Position numbers and translations under genes: made by a program. A DNA stretch of 52,687 bases, taken from assembly GCA_964575025.1 (NCBI GenBank), contig CAZNPV010000028.1, forward strand, positions 1-52,687, written 5' to 3'. This document shows, in pieces, positions 28,312 to 37,338 of this stretch (positions are counted from its first letter, which is position 1; each line of letters begins with the position of its first letter). This stretch comes from JABMQB01 sp964575025. Its GTDB lineage: Bacteria > Bacteroidota > Bacteroidia > Bacteroidales > Prolixibacteraceae. The notes beneath the pieces were generated by a model that was not told where the DNA came from, did no database searches, and saw nothing but the letters and a program-made list of their open reading frames with translations.

Positions 28312-29052
28312 TTACCAACTTCCGCTTAATCCTTCCTTCAGTGCTTTTTGGTAATTGCTAAGGTTGAATTCATATAGGAAAGTCGATTTATTGGGTCCTC
28401 CGGTTTTTCGTTCCCTGAGCTTGTTCAGGATTTTATAGGAAAGTATTTTCCGCTGGAAATTACGGCGGTCGAGTTCCTTGCCTAAAATAGTTTCATACAG
28501 TTTTTGGAATTCAGGCATGGTGAATTTATCAGGCAGCAGGTTATAGCCCACGGGTTGATACTGCAACTGATGCCTGAGGGCTTGCCTGGCTTTCTCCACC
28601 ATATAGCTGTGATCCAGGATTAGCGACCCGGCTTCTGATAAGGATCTCCATTCGCATGCGACGGAAAATTCATCGGGGGCCGGAATTACTTTTGTATAAT
28701 CGACCAGGGCATAAAAACCAATCGAGATGAAGCGGTTGTTGAACCACTTAACGTTTGATTCTCTGCCTGATCGTTTTAAATCTTTAACAATCGGATTGGC
28801 CCGGGAACGGTGGGGATCACTGAAAACATGAAACTGGTGCAGGAAAACATGATCAACACCCGTCCGGCTTTTCAACACTCTGTTGGCAGCTTCTTCGAGC
28901 GTTTCCTCCATTTCAACAAAACCTCCCGGTAAGGCCCACTCTTTGGTCATCCTGGTTTGAAGCAACAGAATCTTTAAACGATTTTCATGAAATCCAAAAA
29001 CAACACAGTCAAGGGATATGTGATCCAGGTATTTCTCCGGGTTAAAAATCAT
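28312..29052 (-). CDS. NUDIX-domain transcriptional regulator (AraR/NrtR-like)
   Basis: 246 aa. Residues about 10-145 form a NUDIX domain whose box (43-65, PGGFVEMEETLEEAANRVL) keeps the fold but ends RVLKSRTG. The REUXEE glutamates needed for hydrolysis are lost, as in the sugar-binding regulators of the AraR type in Bacteroides. A C-terminal winged helix-turn-helix (about 160-240, FTMPEFQKLYETIL... FQRKILSYKIL) would bind DNA. It is divergent from the second GH3 gene (153 bp), so it probably binds that gap and senses a sugar. The effector is unknown; arabinose is the precedent, and glucose or a disaccharide is equally possible here. Confidence 0.85.
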   Translation of the reverse strand: MIFNPEKYLDHISLDCVVFGFHENRLKILLLQTRMTKEWALPGGFVEMEETLEEAANRVLKSRTGVDHVFLHQFHVFSDPHRSRANPIVKDLKRSGRESNVKWFNNRFISIGFYALVDYTKVIPAPDEFSVACEWRSLSEAGSLILDHSYMVEKARQALRHQLQYQPVGYNLLPDKFTMPEFQKLYETILGKELDRRNFQRKILSYKILNKLRERKTGGPNKSTFLYEFNLSNYQKALKEGLSGSW

Positions 29053-29107
29053 GGGTCTTTTAAGGCGTTATGTCTCTATCTGCAAAAAAACAAAATAAAC
29101 AAATTCT

Positions 29108-29153
29108 TTTGATATATAACGATAAAAACATAATATTGTGTACGTAAGACACA
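29108..29153 (+). promoter_or_regulatory. Promoter of the second GH3 gene with overlapping dyad
   Basis: TTTG (29108-29111), a 19-bp spacer and TAATATTG (29131-29138) match the Bacteroidota -33/-7 consensus except for one base. TGTGT and ACACA form a dyad at 29137-29153 that overlaps the -7 box and the probable transcription start, a good place for the divergent NUDIX regulator to act. The leader would be about 60 nt. Confidence 0.45.
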
Positions 29154-29205
29154 TTGGATATAAAATTGGGCAATACATTAAAAATAATTACTTAAAAATA
29201 CTACA

Positions 29206-31656
29206 ATGAACCGATTGTACCAACGGGCTAAAATATCGTTAGCCGTCACCCTTTTCGTCCTGCTATTATCCGGTCCGGTCTGTCTTCAGGCAAAAGATCA
29301 AAAGGCCGAAGAAAAGGATATCAGCAGCATCATCTCTTCCCTGACCCTGGAAGAGAAAGCGCAGTTATTAATCGGAACCGGGATGTATTTCCCGATACCG
29401 GATTCTTTACGGCAGAACATTCCTCCCATTTTTGGTATGGGACAAAGCGAAGAATCTGATTATTCCAGGATGGTTGATAAGGTACGTTTGTATTTGCCGG
29501 GGGCCGCAGGTTTTACCGCTGAATTTCCTGAGAAGGGGATTACCAGCCAGGTACTGGCTGACGGGCCGGCAGGATTGCGTATTTCCCCTGTAAGAGCGGG
29601 TGATGACAATACCTATTATAGCACTGCTTTTCCGATAGCGACAGTTTTGGCCTCTTCCTGGGATACGGAATTGGTGGAGCAGGTTGGCCGGGCTATGGGC
29701 AAAGAAGTCCTGGAATACGGAGCCGATGTGATTCTGGGCCCGGGGATGAACCTCCAAAGGGATCCCTTGTGTGGAAGAAATTTCGAATACTATTCGGAAG
29801 ATCCGCTGGTTACCGGTAAAATGGCAGCAGCCATGGTTCAGGGAATCCAATCCAATGGGGTAGGTACGTCGATCAAACATTTTGCCGTGAACAACCAGGA
29901 AACCATGCGCATGTCGGCCAATGTCATTGTCAGCGAGCGTGCATTGCGGGAACTCTATCTGAAAGGATTTGAAATTGCCGTTAAGGAAGGGAAGCCCTGG
30001 ACGGTCATGTCTTCCTACAACAAAATAAACGGCCCGTATGCTTCTGAAAGCCACGATCTGTTGACGAAAATTTTGCGCAACGACTGGGGTTTTAAAGGGT
30101 ATGTGATGACCGACTGGGGAGGCGGCAGCAATGTAGTGGCCCAGATGAAAGCCGGGAATGATGTAATCATGCCAGGCTCATCCAGTCAAATCAAAGAGCT
30201 GATAGCTGCTGTGGAAAATGGCGAACTGGAGGAGTCTGTCCTCGACCGCAACATTGAACGGGTGCTGAAAATCATGAAAAAAACACCGCGCTACAAAGGC
30301 TATACCTATGGAGATCCGGAACTGAAAGCCCATGCTGAAGTTACACGCCAGGCAGCTACCGACGGGATGGTGTTGCTGAAAAATGACCATAACGCCCTGC
30401 CATTCAGTTCCCCGGTTAAGAAAGTGGCTACTTTTGGCGCTACTTCACTTGATATTATCTCCGGAGGTACAGGAAGCGGTGATGTAAATGAAGCATACAC
30501 TATTTCATTGTTTGACGGATTACTAAACAACGGGCTCACTCCCGACCCTGAGTTGGCAGGTGTGTATGAGGAATATATAAAAGCCGAACAAGCTAAGAAC
30601 AAACAGCCTGCAAATCTGTTGGCGGCCTTCATGGGAGGCAAGGAACCGGTTGCTGAGATGGCCGTATCCGCAGAATTGGCAGAGAAAATGGCTGACAAGA
30701 ACGATGTGGCACTGATCACTATTGGTCGGAATGCCGGCGAGGGCGGCGATCGAAAAGCCGTACCCGGCGACTTTTACCTTACCGATACCGAAAAAGAAAT
30801 GATCCGCACTGTTTCAGCCGCTTTTCATGAAAAAGGAAAACATGCAGTGGTTATCCTTAACATAGCAGGAGTTATTGAAACAGCCAGCTGGCGTAATCTG
30901 CCTGATGCCATTCTTTGTGCATGGCAACCGGGCCAGGAAGCAGGGAATTCCATCGTGGATATCCTTACAGGAGTCGTCAATCCTTCGGGCAAACTGGCGG
31001 TTACTTTTCCGTTTTCCTATGACGATACGCCCACATCGGAATATTTTCCGGGAAGCCAAGTGAAACAGGAGGGCGAAGCAGATGATGCTCCTGACCTGTC
31101 GGGATTTTCCTTCATGAGCCGCGTACCGTGGGAGGTGGTCTACGGAGAGGATATCTACGTGGGATACCGTTATTACACAACCTATGAGATTCCGGTGGCC
31201 TATGAATTCGGCTATGGAAAATCGTACACTACTTTTGAATACAGCAACTTGAAATTAACCGGAAAAGAGTTTGACGGTAAACTGGAAGTATCTCTAAAAG
31301 TGATTAATACCGGGAAAGTGGCCGGACGGGAGGTGGTTCAGGTATATGTCAGCGCTCCTTCCGGAAAACTGAATAAGCCGGAGCAGGAACTGGTGGCTTT
31401 CGGAAAAACAAAACGGCTAAAACCCGGAGCCGGTGAAACACTGAAATTTCTGATTTCCACTGATGAACTTGCTTCCTTTGATGAAGCAACATCCTCATGG
31501 ATCGCCGAAGCTGGAGAATATACCCTTAAAGTGGGGGCGTCTGTCCTGGATATCAGAGAAAAAGCTACCTTTACCATCAAGGATCCGATGACCGCCGGAA
31601 AGGTTACCAAAGCCCTGGCACCCACCCGGGAATTTGATAAACTGACCGGGAAATAA
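29206..31656 (+). CDS. GH3 beta-glucosidase, second type
   Basis: 816 aa, cleaved signal peptide (ending near PVCLQAK). The (beta/alpha)8 domain has LADGPAGLR, KHFAVNNQE and nucleophile Asp303 in YVMTDWGGG, a pattern of the other large GH3 branch (thermostable beta-glucosidase type), unlike the BglX-type paralogue in the operon upstream. A sandwich domain (about 370-650) includes an insertion, and the Fn3-like domain runs from about 680 (FGYGKSYTTFEYSN). It is likely periplasmic. Having two differently branched GH3 enzymes suggests division of labour, for example on disaccharide versus longer products. It has its own promoter and regulator. A carboxylesterase follows 54 bp downstream. Confidence 0.92.
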   Translation: MNRLYQRAKISLAVTLFVLLLSGPVCLQAKDQKAEEKDISSIISSLTLEEKAQLLIGTGMYFPIPDSLRQNIPPIFGMGQSEESDYSRMVDKVRLYLPGAAGFTAEFPEKGITSQVLADGPAGLRISPVRAGDDNTYYSTAFPIATVLASSWDTELVEQVGRAMGKEVLEYGADVILGPGMNLQRDPLCGRNFEYYSEDPLVTGKMAAAMVQGIQSNGVGTSIKHFAVNNQETMRMSANVIVSERALRELYLKGFEIAVKEGKPWTVMSSYNKINGPYASESHDLLTKILRNDWGFKGYVMTDWGGGSNVVAQMKAGNDVIMPGSSSQIKELIAAVENGELEESVLDRNIERVLKIMKKTPRYKGYTYGDPELKAHAEVTRQAATDGMVLLKNDHNALPFSSPVKKVATFGATSLDIISGGTGSGDVNEAYTISLFDGLLNNGLTPDPELAGVYEEYIKAEQAKNKQPANLLAAFMGGKEPVAEMAVSAELAEKMADKNDVALITIGRNAGEGGDRKAVPGDFYLTDTEKEMIRTVSAAFHEKGKHAVVILNIAGVIETASWRNLPDAILCAWQPGQEAGNSIVDILTGVVNPSGKLAVTFPFSYDDTPTSEYFPGSQVKQEGEADDAPDLSGFSFMSRVPWEVVYGEDIYVGYRYYTTYEIPVAYEFGYGKSYTTFEYSNLKLTGKEFDGKLEVSLKVINTGKVAGREVVQVYVSAPSGKLNKPEQELVAFGKTKRLKPGAGETLKFLISTDELASFDEATSSWIAEAGEYTLKVGASVLDIREKATFTIKDPMTAGKVTKALAPTREFDKLTGK

Positions 31657-31710
31657 AATCCGGATCCTGGGGGAATGGTGCAATTTGTTAAACCACTAAA
31701 TAAACGACGA

Positions 31711-33279
31711 ATGAAACGATTTTATTTGGGCCTTTATGCAGCTTTTTCAGGTATTCTGATTTTAGGGTGCAGTCAGTCTGTTTCTGTAAAGGAGTATGTT
31801 CAGACTGAAAGCGGAAAGGTGCGGGGCGAGTTTATAGACTCGTCGGGAGTTACCGTTTTTAAAGGAATTCCTTTTGCGGCTCCTCCGGTGGGAGATCTGC
31901 GTTGGAAAGCGCCTCAGCCCGTAGAAAAATGGGACGGCGTGAAAGAGTGCACCCGGTTTTCTGCAAGCCCTGTGCAGTCCACTCCGGTGCCTTTTATGAT
32001 GTGGACACAGGAATTTATAGCCCCCAAAGAACCGTTGAGTGAGGACTGTCTGTACCTGAACCTTTGGACAGGTGCCGAAAAAGCAGGAGAGAAACGCCCG
32101 GTGTTTGTTTACATCTACGGAGGAGGTTTTAACAGCGGATCAGGGGCTGTGCCCGTGTATGACGGGGAAGAAATGGCAAAAAAAGGTTTGGTATTTATAA
32201 CTTTCAACTACCGGGTGGGAACCCTGGGATTCCTGGCCCATCCGGAATTGACGGCTGAGTCGGAATATCAGGCTTCGGGAAATTATGGACTGCTTGATCA
32301 GGTGGAAGTGCTGAGATGGGTGAATAAAAATTGTGAAGCTTTTGGTGGCGATCCCTCCAATGTGACCATTGCCGGCCAGTCGGCAGGAGCCTTCAGTGTG
32401 AATTACCTGGTTGCCTCACCCCTGACCAAAGGGTTGATACACCGGGCCATTGCCGAGAGCGGGGGAACCATACTCTCTACAGGCAACCCGTTGCGGGGTG
32501 GTGGATTGGCGCAGGCTGAAGAAGCAGGCAAAAAATGGGCTGAGTCTCTGGGAGCCACATCCATTGAGGAATTACGAGCCATGCCGGCGGAGAAAATTCT
32601 GGAAGCCCAGGGCCCCGGAACTCCCATAGTGGATGGGTATTTGATACCGGAACCTGTACAGGATATTTTCGAAAAAGGAAAGCAAAACGATATTCCTCTC
32701 ATACTCGGATGGAATGAAGACGAAGGATTCGGCGGCCCACCCCGGCCGGCTGAAGCATTCAGGAAACAGGTAAAACAACAGTTCGGAGACAAAGCCGATG
32801 AATTTTTGTCACGCTTTCCCGTCGATTCAGATGAAGATGCCCTGGCCATCCAGAATGATCTGGGCGCTTTGCTAACTTTCGGAGTGCAATCGTATAAATG
32901 GATGTTGCTTCAAAATCAAACCGGGGAATCCGATGTTTTCATCTACCGGTTTGAACGGGATCTTCCCTATGCCGACGGCATGGTGGATCACGGCGCTTTC
33001 CACACCGGAGAAGTGCCCTACGCCTACAACAACTTAAAAATGAGTCCGCGGCCCTGGACGGAAATTGACTATAAACTGGCAGATGAAATGTCGGATTATT
33101 GGGTGAATTTTGCTGCTAAAGGCGATCCGAACGGGGAAGGATTGCCAACATGGGAACCCTGTTCTACCGAAAACCTTAAAGCTATGATTTTTGATGAAGT
33201 TGTTAAATATGAGAATTTACCTAATGCAGATTTATTGAAATTTTTGGAAGAATATTATAGTTCGCTGAATTCAAATTAA
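31711..33279 (+). CDS. Type-B carboxylesterase, lipoprotein
   Basis: About 522 aa from the ATG at 31711; the in-frame ATG at 31675 would add 12 basic residues ahead of a clear lipoprotein signal (LYAAFSGILILGC, Cys20) and is less likely. Signature EDCLYLNLW (111-119), YGGGF (136-140), nucleophile Ser224 in AGQSAGAF, acidic residue near GWNEDEG, and a likely His in HGAFHTGEVPY. It is closer to the classical bacterial paraNBE-like carboxylesterases than the two Tat-dependent ones upstream. Lipidation rather than Tat export suggests a different place of action. It forms a short operon with the GH3 gene. Confidence 0.9.
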   Translation: MKRFYLGLYAAFSGILILGCSQSVSVKEYVQTESGKVRGEFIDSSGVTVFKGIPFAAPPVGDLRWKAPQPVEKWDGVKECTRFSASPVQSTPVPFMMWTQEFIAPKEPLSEDCLYLNLWTGAEKAGEKRPVFVYIYGGGFNSGSGAVPVYDGEEMAKKGLVFITFNYRVGTLGFLAHPELTAESEYQASGNYGLLDQVEVLRWVNKNCEAFGGDPSNVTIAGQSAGAFSVNYLVASPLTKGLIHRAIAESGGTILSTGNPLRGGGLAQAEEAGKKWAESLGATSIEELRAMPAEKILEAQGPGTPIVDGYLIPEPVQDIFEKGKQNDIPLILGWNEDEGFGGPPRPAEAFRKQVKQQFGDKADEFLSRFPVDSDEDALAIQNDLGALLTFGVQSYKWMLLQNQTGESDVFIYRFERDLPYADGMVDHGAFHTGEVPYAYNNLKMSPRPWTEIDYKLADEMSDYWVNFAAKGDPNGEGLPTWEPCSTENLKAMIFDEVVKYENLPNADLLKFLEEYYSSLNSN

Positions 33280-33280
33280 A

Positions 33281-33523
33281 TTGATCGAAGAAAACCGATT
33301 TGCATTTAAAGATTTAAATAAAAACGGGGAATTGGAGAACTATGAGGATTGGCGTTTATCTGTTGATGAAAGGGCCAGGGACCTGGCATCAAAGATGTCG
33401 GTTGAGCAGATTGCCGGATTGATGCTTTACAGTGCACATCAGTCAATCCCGGCAGGAGGGAGAGGCCCTTTTGGCAGAGCTACTTACAATTCTGCCTCCG
33501 GAACCTATTCTTCCAGGAAATAG
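33281..33523 (+). pseudogene. GH3 beta-glucosidase remnant
   Basis: The reading frame gives about 70 residues with strong GH3 N-terminal character: FKDLNKNGELENYEDWR, then DLASKMSVEQIAGLMLYSAH and GPFGRATYN. It lacks a signal peptide at the start (only a TTG fits) and loses similarity near 33490, where it runs into the 3' end of the opposite-strand TPR gene. An intact relative would have about 700 more residues. So both ends are gone and the fragment is a deletion relic abutting the carboxylesterase stop (1 bp gap). It shows that the locus once had a third GH3. Confidence 0.8.
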
Positions 33524-35733
33524 CGCAACTGATCGAGCATGATCGGGACATCTTCCTTTTCAATGCCCTGATTCACCAGATGGTGCAGGTCCTCATCAAA
33601 TACTTCCAGGAATTCATCCTCTGAGAAACCACCCTCCGTAATGGATTTTTTATAACAGGTCAGGGCGGCCTTGCGGTTGCCCAGGCTCCACTCTATATGT
33701 CCCATATTCATAAAATCGTGTTTGGTGGGCGACTGATCCAGCAGTTTGGCAAAATATTTCTTTGCCTGTTCCTTTTTGCCTGTCAGGAACGAACACCACC
33801 CGATAGGCCTCCAGACCTTACTGTTTCCGGGGGAGAGATACTCCACCCTGAAGTAACACTTTAAGGCTTCCTCAAATTGTTCCAGTTCAAGAAGGCAATG
33901 CCCGATGGATAACTGAATTCCCAGATTCTCGGGGTCCAGAATCTCTGCCTGCCGGTAATACTCCAGGGCTTTGGCCGGATTCTTCAGATTCCGGTAACAA
34001 AGGGCTATTTTTCTGAGGTTCCACTTTTTGTTCAGTTCATAGAGGTCGGCTTTGAGGTAGTGCTCCAGGGCCTGCTGAAAATCGCCCTGCTTTTGGTGGC
34101 AGAAGGCAATTTTCTGATACAATTCGCCACTTTGTTCTTCGGCCAACAGGAAGGCATAAATTTCCGAAGCTTCGTGGAAATAGTTTTTGGCAAAATAAAA
34201 TTCAGCCATATTCCGCAAAACTTTGGGATCTTCCTTCAGTATTTGTCCCAGGCCGGTGGTATTATGAAAATCGAAATGCCAGTTAAAAACATCCTCAAAA
34301 TCAGATTTCCTGGGGTGCAGTTTATAGAACCGGTAGAGATCCTGAATAACCTGGTTTGAAATAAACTGTTCATTTTTCCCGGGTGAAGAGAGCTCTTCCT
34401 CTTTTTCCAGTTCGTTAAACTGATCCATTTCAGCTTTCATTCCCTGAACGATCATTTCCCTGTTTTCTGTGGGAATGTTGGTCAGGCTGAAGCAAAAGGA
34501 ATATTTGTCGGAATTGCATAGAATAGGAGCGCTGGCAATGGTTTTCAGGAAGGTCTGGTTCACCGGATCGTTCAGATCCACCTGCGAGGAGATATCCGGA
34601 TTTTCAATGAAAAACGGGATAAACCAGTTCGCTATTTCACTGAAGAAAGGGAACGATTTCAACATGGAAAAAGAACCCAGGAAAACATCCGCTCCTTCCA
34701 TTTGTAGTTTGCTGAATTCTTCCATTTTATCCAGTAACCCCGGAGAATCCTTGAAGATCTCTTCCCATTCCGGGTTTTTATCGTCCGACAGGCTATCATC
34801 CATCAGGCTGTCGAGGTTGATTTTGTTTTTCAGGTTGGGGCTGATGCGTATCATCTCCGGAATGATCTCATCGCGGATCTTCTGCTGTATTTTTTCGGTC
34901 TCTTTGGTGCGGATAAACTGCAGGATCACCCATTCGAGGTTCTTCTTAAAATCCGGCCTTTCGTTGAGGATCTTAAGACGTCCCGTTAGGTCGGGGTAAA
35001 ACGGCAACCGGTAGTCGTACCTGTAAAAATTGATCAGAATGCCGATCAGGGCACGTTGCCGGATTTCCGGGTCCGAATCTTCATAGCAATCGAAAAGCAA
35101 AGAGAATTTCCGGGGATCAAAATAACGGTTTAGGCTCAGGGTCAGTGCCGACAGGATCAGGGACCTGTAAGGAGAAAAAAGATCCTCAATAGCCAGGACA
35201 GCTGAAATGAAATCCACGTCTTCAGAATTCAGACTGTCCCGGAACCAGATGTGGTAAAAAAGAGTAACCAGTTTGTGCTTGTGTTCCATGTCGGTCCCCA
35301 TCCGTTTTTTACTCCCGGCAAGGGTTTCATTTACCAGTGCTTCCAATTCTTTGTGGGCGTAGAACCCTTCTGTTTCCGTCAGGAACTCCCCGGTATTTTC
35401 AATAAAATGGCTATCGAAACCTCTCTTTTTCTGGTACTCAATGGAACTGGAATATTTTACTTTTAAAGCCTCATGTACCTGATCTGTCAGCTCAAAAGCC
35501 GAAAGGACCAGGTGTCTGTATATTTTTTTTCGTTCGGGATCTTTGATCCCTTCAACGGTATATTTCAGCATAAACCGGTAATTCTGTTCCAGGTTCCTGA
35601 ACTCATCGGTTAAGGTCCCCAGTCCGGCTTGTGAAATAAGATCCGATAAAAGGGTAAAAGCAGGTTTCAGCTTTCTTTCCGAAAGGTTGTAGCAAATCTT
35701 CCTGTGAGAGCTATGTATTTCTTTTTCTGTCAT
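33505..35733 (-). CDS. Large TPR-repeat protein, hypothetical
   Basis: 742 aa, no signal peptide, so cytoplasmic. The first about 480 residues are helical with no family I recognise (motifs ILSALTLSLNRYFD, RQRALIGILINFYRYD). Residues about 510-690 hold at least five TPR units (for example AKALEYYRQAEILDPENLG and EEALKCYFRVEYLSPGN). TPR proteins of this size act as scaffolds; a function cannot be named. Its 3' end overlaps the GH3 remnant by 19 bp, so it may mark the edge of the rearranged PUL. Confidence 0.7.
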   Translation of the reverse strand: MTEKEIHSSHRKICYNLSERKLKPAFTLLSDLISQAGLGTLTDEFRNLEQNYRFMLKYTVEGIKDPERKKIYRHLVLSAFELTDQVHEALKVKYSSSIEYQKKRGFDSHFIENTGEFLTETEGFYAHKELEALVNETLAGSKKRMGTDMEHKHKLVTLFYHIWFRDSLNSEDVDFISAVLAIEDLFSPYRSLILSALTLSLNRYFDPRKFSLLFDCYEDSDPEIRQRALIGILINFYRYDYRLPFYPDLTGRLKILNERPDFKKNLEWVILQFIRTKETEKIQQKIRDEIIPEMIRISPNLKNKINLDSLMDDSLSDDKNPEWEEIFKDSPGLLDKMEEFSKLQMEGADVFLGSFSMLKSFPFFSEIANWFIPFFIENPDISSQVDLNDPVNQTFLKTIASAPILCNSDKYSFCFSLTNIPTENREMIVQGMKAEMDQFNELEKEEELSSPGKNEQFISNQVIQDLYRFYKLHPRKSDFEDVFNWHFDFHNTTGLGQILKEDPKVLRNMAEFYFAKNYFHEASEIYAFLLAEEQSGELYQKIAFCHQKQGDFQQALEHYLKADLYELNKKWNLRKIALCYRNLKNPAKALEYYRQAEILDPENLGIQLSIGHCLLELEQFEEALKCYFRVEYLSPGNSKVWRPIGWCSFLTGKKEQAKKYFAKLLDQSPTKHDFMNMGHIEWSLGNRKAALTCYKKSITEGGFSEDEFLEVFDEDLHHLVNQGIEKEDVPIMLDQLRYFLEE

Positions 35734-35747
35734 GGATACCTTTCTTT

Positions 35748-35779
35748 CAAAAGTAAATTAAAATGAGCGGTGCGCCAAA
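35748..35779 (-). promoter_or_regulatory. Promoter of the TPR gene
   Basis: On the minus strand TTTG (35779-35776), 20 bp, then TACTTTTG (35755-35748) matches the Bacteroidota consensus TTTG-N19-21-TAnnTTTG without error. The leader would be only about 8 nt before the ATG at 35733, which makes a very short leader or a later start possible. Confidence 0.45.
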
Positions 35780-35957
35780 CCATTTTTTTTATTTCAGTAA
35801 GAATCAGATGCACCAAAAAGTTCACACGATCAGGGGGTGAAATTAGCAATAATCATTTTCTTTGAAATAAAAATTCGATAACAGGATGGTTCGGTACGGT
35901 AAATTCACGGAAATCCCGTAAAATTACAGAAAAGAATGTGGCATTAATCTGCAACGT

Positions 35958-36992
35958 ATGAAATCGATGAAGCTTACCGGAATACGCCGGATGGAAATGG
36001 TTGAAACCGAAGAACCTCAGATCAGGGCATCCAATGAAGTAAAGATCAAAATGTCGGTAATGGGCATCTGTGGTTCCGATATTCATTATTTTACAACGGG
36101 AAAAATAGGGATCCAGGTCATTGAGTTTCCTTTCACGTTAGGTCATGAGGGGGCAGGGATTGTAGTAGAAACCGGTCCATCGGTAACGCGTGTTAAGGTG
36201 GGAGACCGGATTGCCATTGAACCGGCGATGCCGTGTTACCGGTGTGATCAGTGTTTGCAGGGAAGGCCTCACACCTGCCGCAACCTTCGTTTCCTGGGCA
36301 ACCCGGGGCAGGCTGAAGGATTGCTCTCGGAGTATATGGTCATGCCTGAAACCAGTTGTTATCCCATTCCGGAAAGCCTTTCCATGGATGATGCAGCCAT
36401 CACAGAGCCCCTGGCGATCGGCGTGTATGCCGTCCAACAAGCGGGGGATATCAAAGGAAAAAACCTGGCGGTTCTGGGTGCAGGTCCCATAGGGGAGAGT
36501 GTACTGCTGCCGGCCCTGACAGAAGGAGCCCGGGCGGTTTACGTAACCGATAAGATCGATGAACGGCTGAAGATGGCCCGACAAAACGGGGCTGTATGGA
36601 CCGGCAATCCCGACCGGTCAGACGTGGTAGGCAGCATACTGGAGAAAGAGAGCGGGGGAGTGGATGTGGTTTTCGAATGCTGCGGTCAGCAGGAAGCCCT
36701 CGACCAGGCACTGCTGATGCTGAAACCCGGAGGCAGACTGATGTTCATAGGAATTCCCGAAACCAACCGGGTATCCTTCGACATCAATCACCTGCGGCAT
36801 AAAGAAATTACCCTGATCAATGTGCGGCGACAGAATGGATGTGTCCGGAAGGCGATTGATCTGATCAATTCAGGTGAAATATCGGTGAAAAACTGGGTTA
36901 CCCACAGGTTCCCGATGCACGAAGCACAGAACGCCTTTGAGCTGGTAGCCGGGTATAAGGACGGGGTTCTCAAAGCAATGATCGATTTTTAG
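35958..36992 (+). CDS. Zinc-dependent alcohol/polyol dehydrogenase (MDR family)
   Basis: 344 aa, the normal length. Catalytic-zinc ligands are Cys38 (GICGSD), His63-Glu64 (GHEGAG) and Glu150; the structural-zinc lobe has Cys93, Cys96, Cys99 and Cys107. The Rossmann motif GAGPIGE (174-180) is followed by an acidic residue (TDKIDE), which suggests NAD over NADP. The order resembles sorbitol/L-idonate/threonine dehydrogenase-like members; the substrate is probably a polyol or sugar acid but is not certain. ATG at 35967 is an alternative start. It stands alone between a TPR gene and a protease, with no evident operon. Confidence 0.88.
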   Translation: MKSMKLTGIRRMEMVETEEPQIRASNEVKIKMSVMGICGSDIHYFTTGKIGIQVIEFPFTLGHEGAGIVVETGPSVTRVKVGDRIAIEPAMPCYRCDQCLQGRPHTCRNLRFLGNPGQAEGLLSEYMVMPETSCYPIPESLSMDDAAITEPLAIGVYAVQQAGDIKGKNLAVLGAGPIGESVLLPALTEGARAVYVTDKIDERLKMARQNGAVWTGNPDRSDVVGSILEKESGGVDVVFECCGQQEALDQALLMLKPGGRLMFIGIPETNRVSFDINHLRHKEITLINVRRQNGCVRKAIDLINSGEISVKNWVTHRFPMHEAQNAFELVAGYKDGVLKAMIDF

Positions 36993-37338
36993 TCCGATTC
37001 TTTGTTGATACAGAAAACAATTGGATTTGTTGATTGCATCGGCTCTGCTCTTTTCGGATTTGAAATGACATACGATAAAGGAATTTTTACACATTATTCC
37101 ATTTCCATATTTAAAGCGAAAAGTTATATTTTTGCTTTATTGGGAAAGAAAAGAATTTTTACCTGCCGATGGAAGCAATTGAAAAATGCTACAGGAATTA
37201 TGGGGCAATTGAAGTTTTTTAGTGTTAATTTTGAGCCCACTCCGAAAAATAAAAAATAAGAAAATGCCACATAATCACGAAATCACGAAGACTCACAAAA
37301 CGCTGACAAGTAACCTTAATAAATAAAAAATTATACAA
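36993..37338 (+). promoter_or_regulatory. Intergenic region with promoter for the tricorn-like gene
   Basis: No convincing gene in 346 bp. TTTC (37102-37105), a 21-bp spacer and TATTTTTG (37127-37134) make a good -33/-7 pair. Around 37265-37300 the text aatcacgaaatcacgaag looks like an intergenic repeat relic. Confidence 0.4.

Noticed and set aside
37002..37259. Possible 85-aa gene before the tricorn-like gene
   Set aside because: No recognisable domain; it contains a good promoter and AT-rich spacer.
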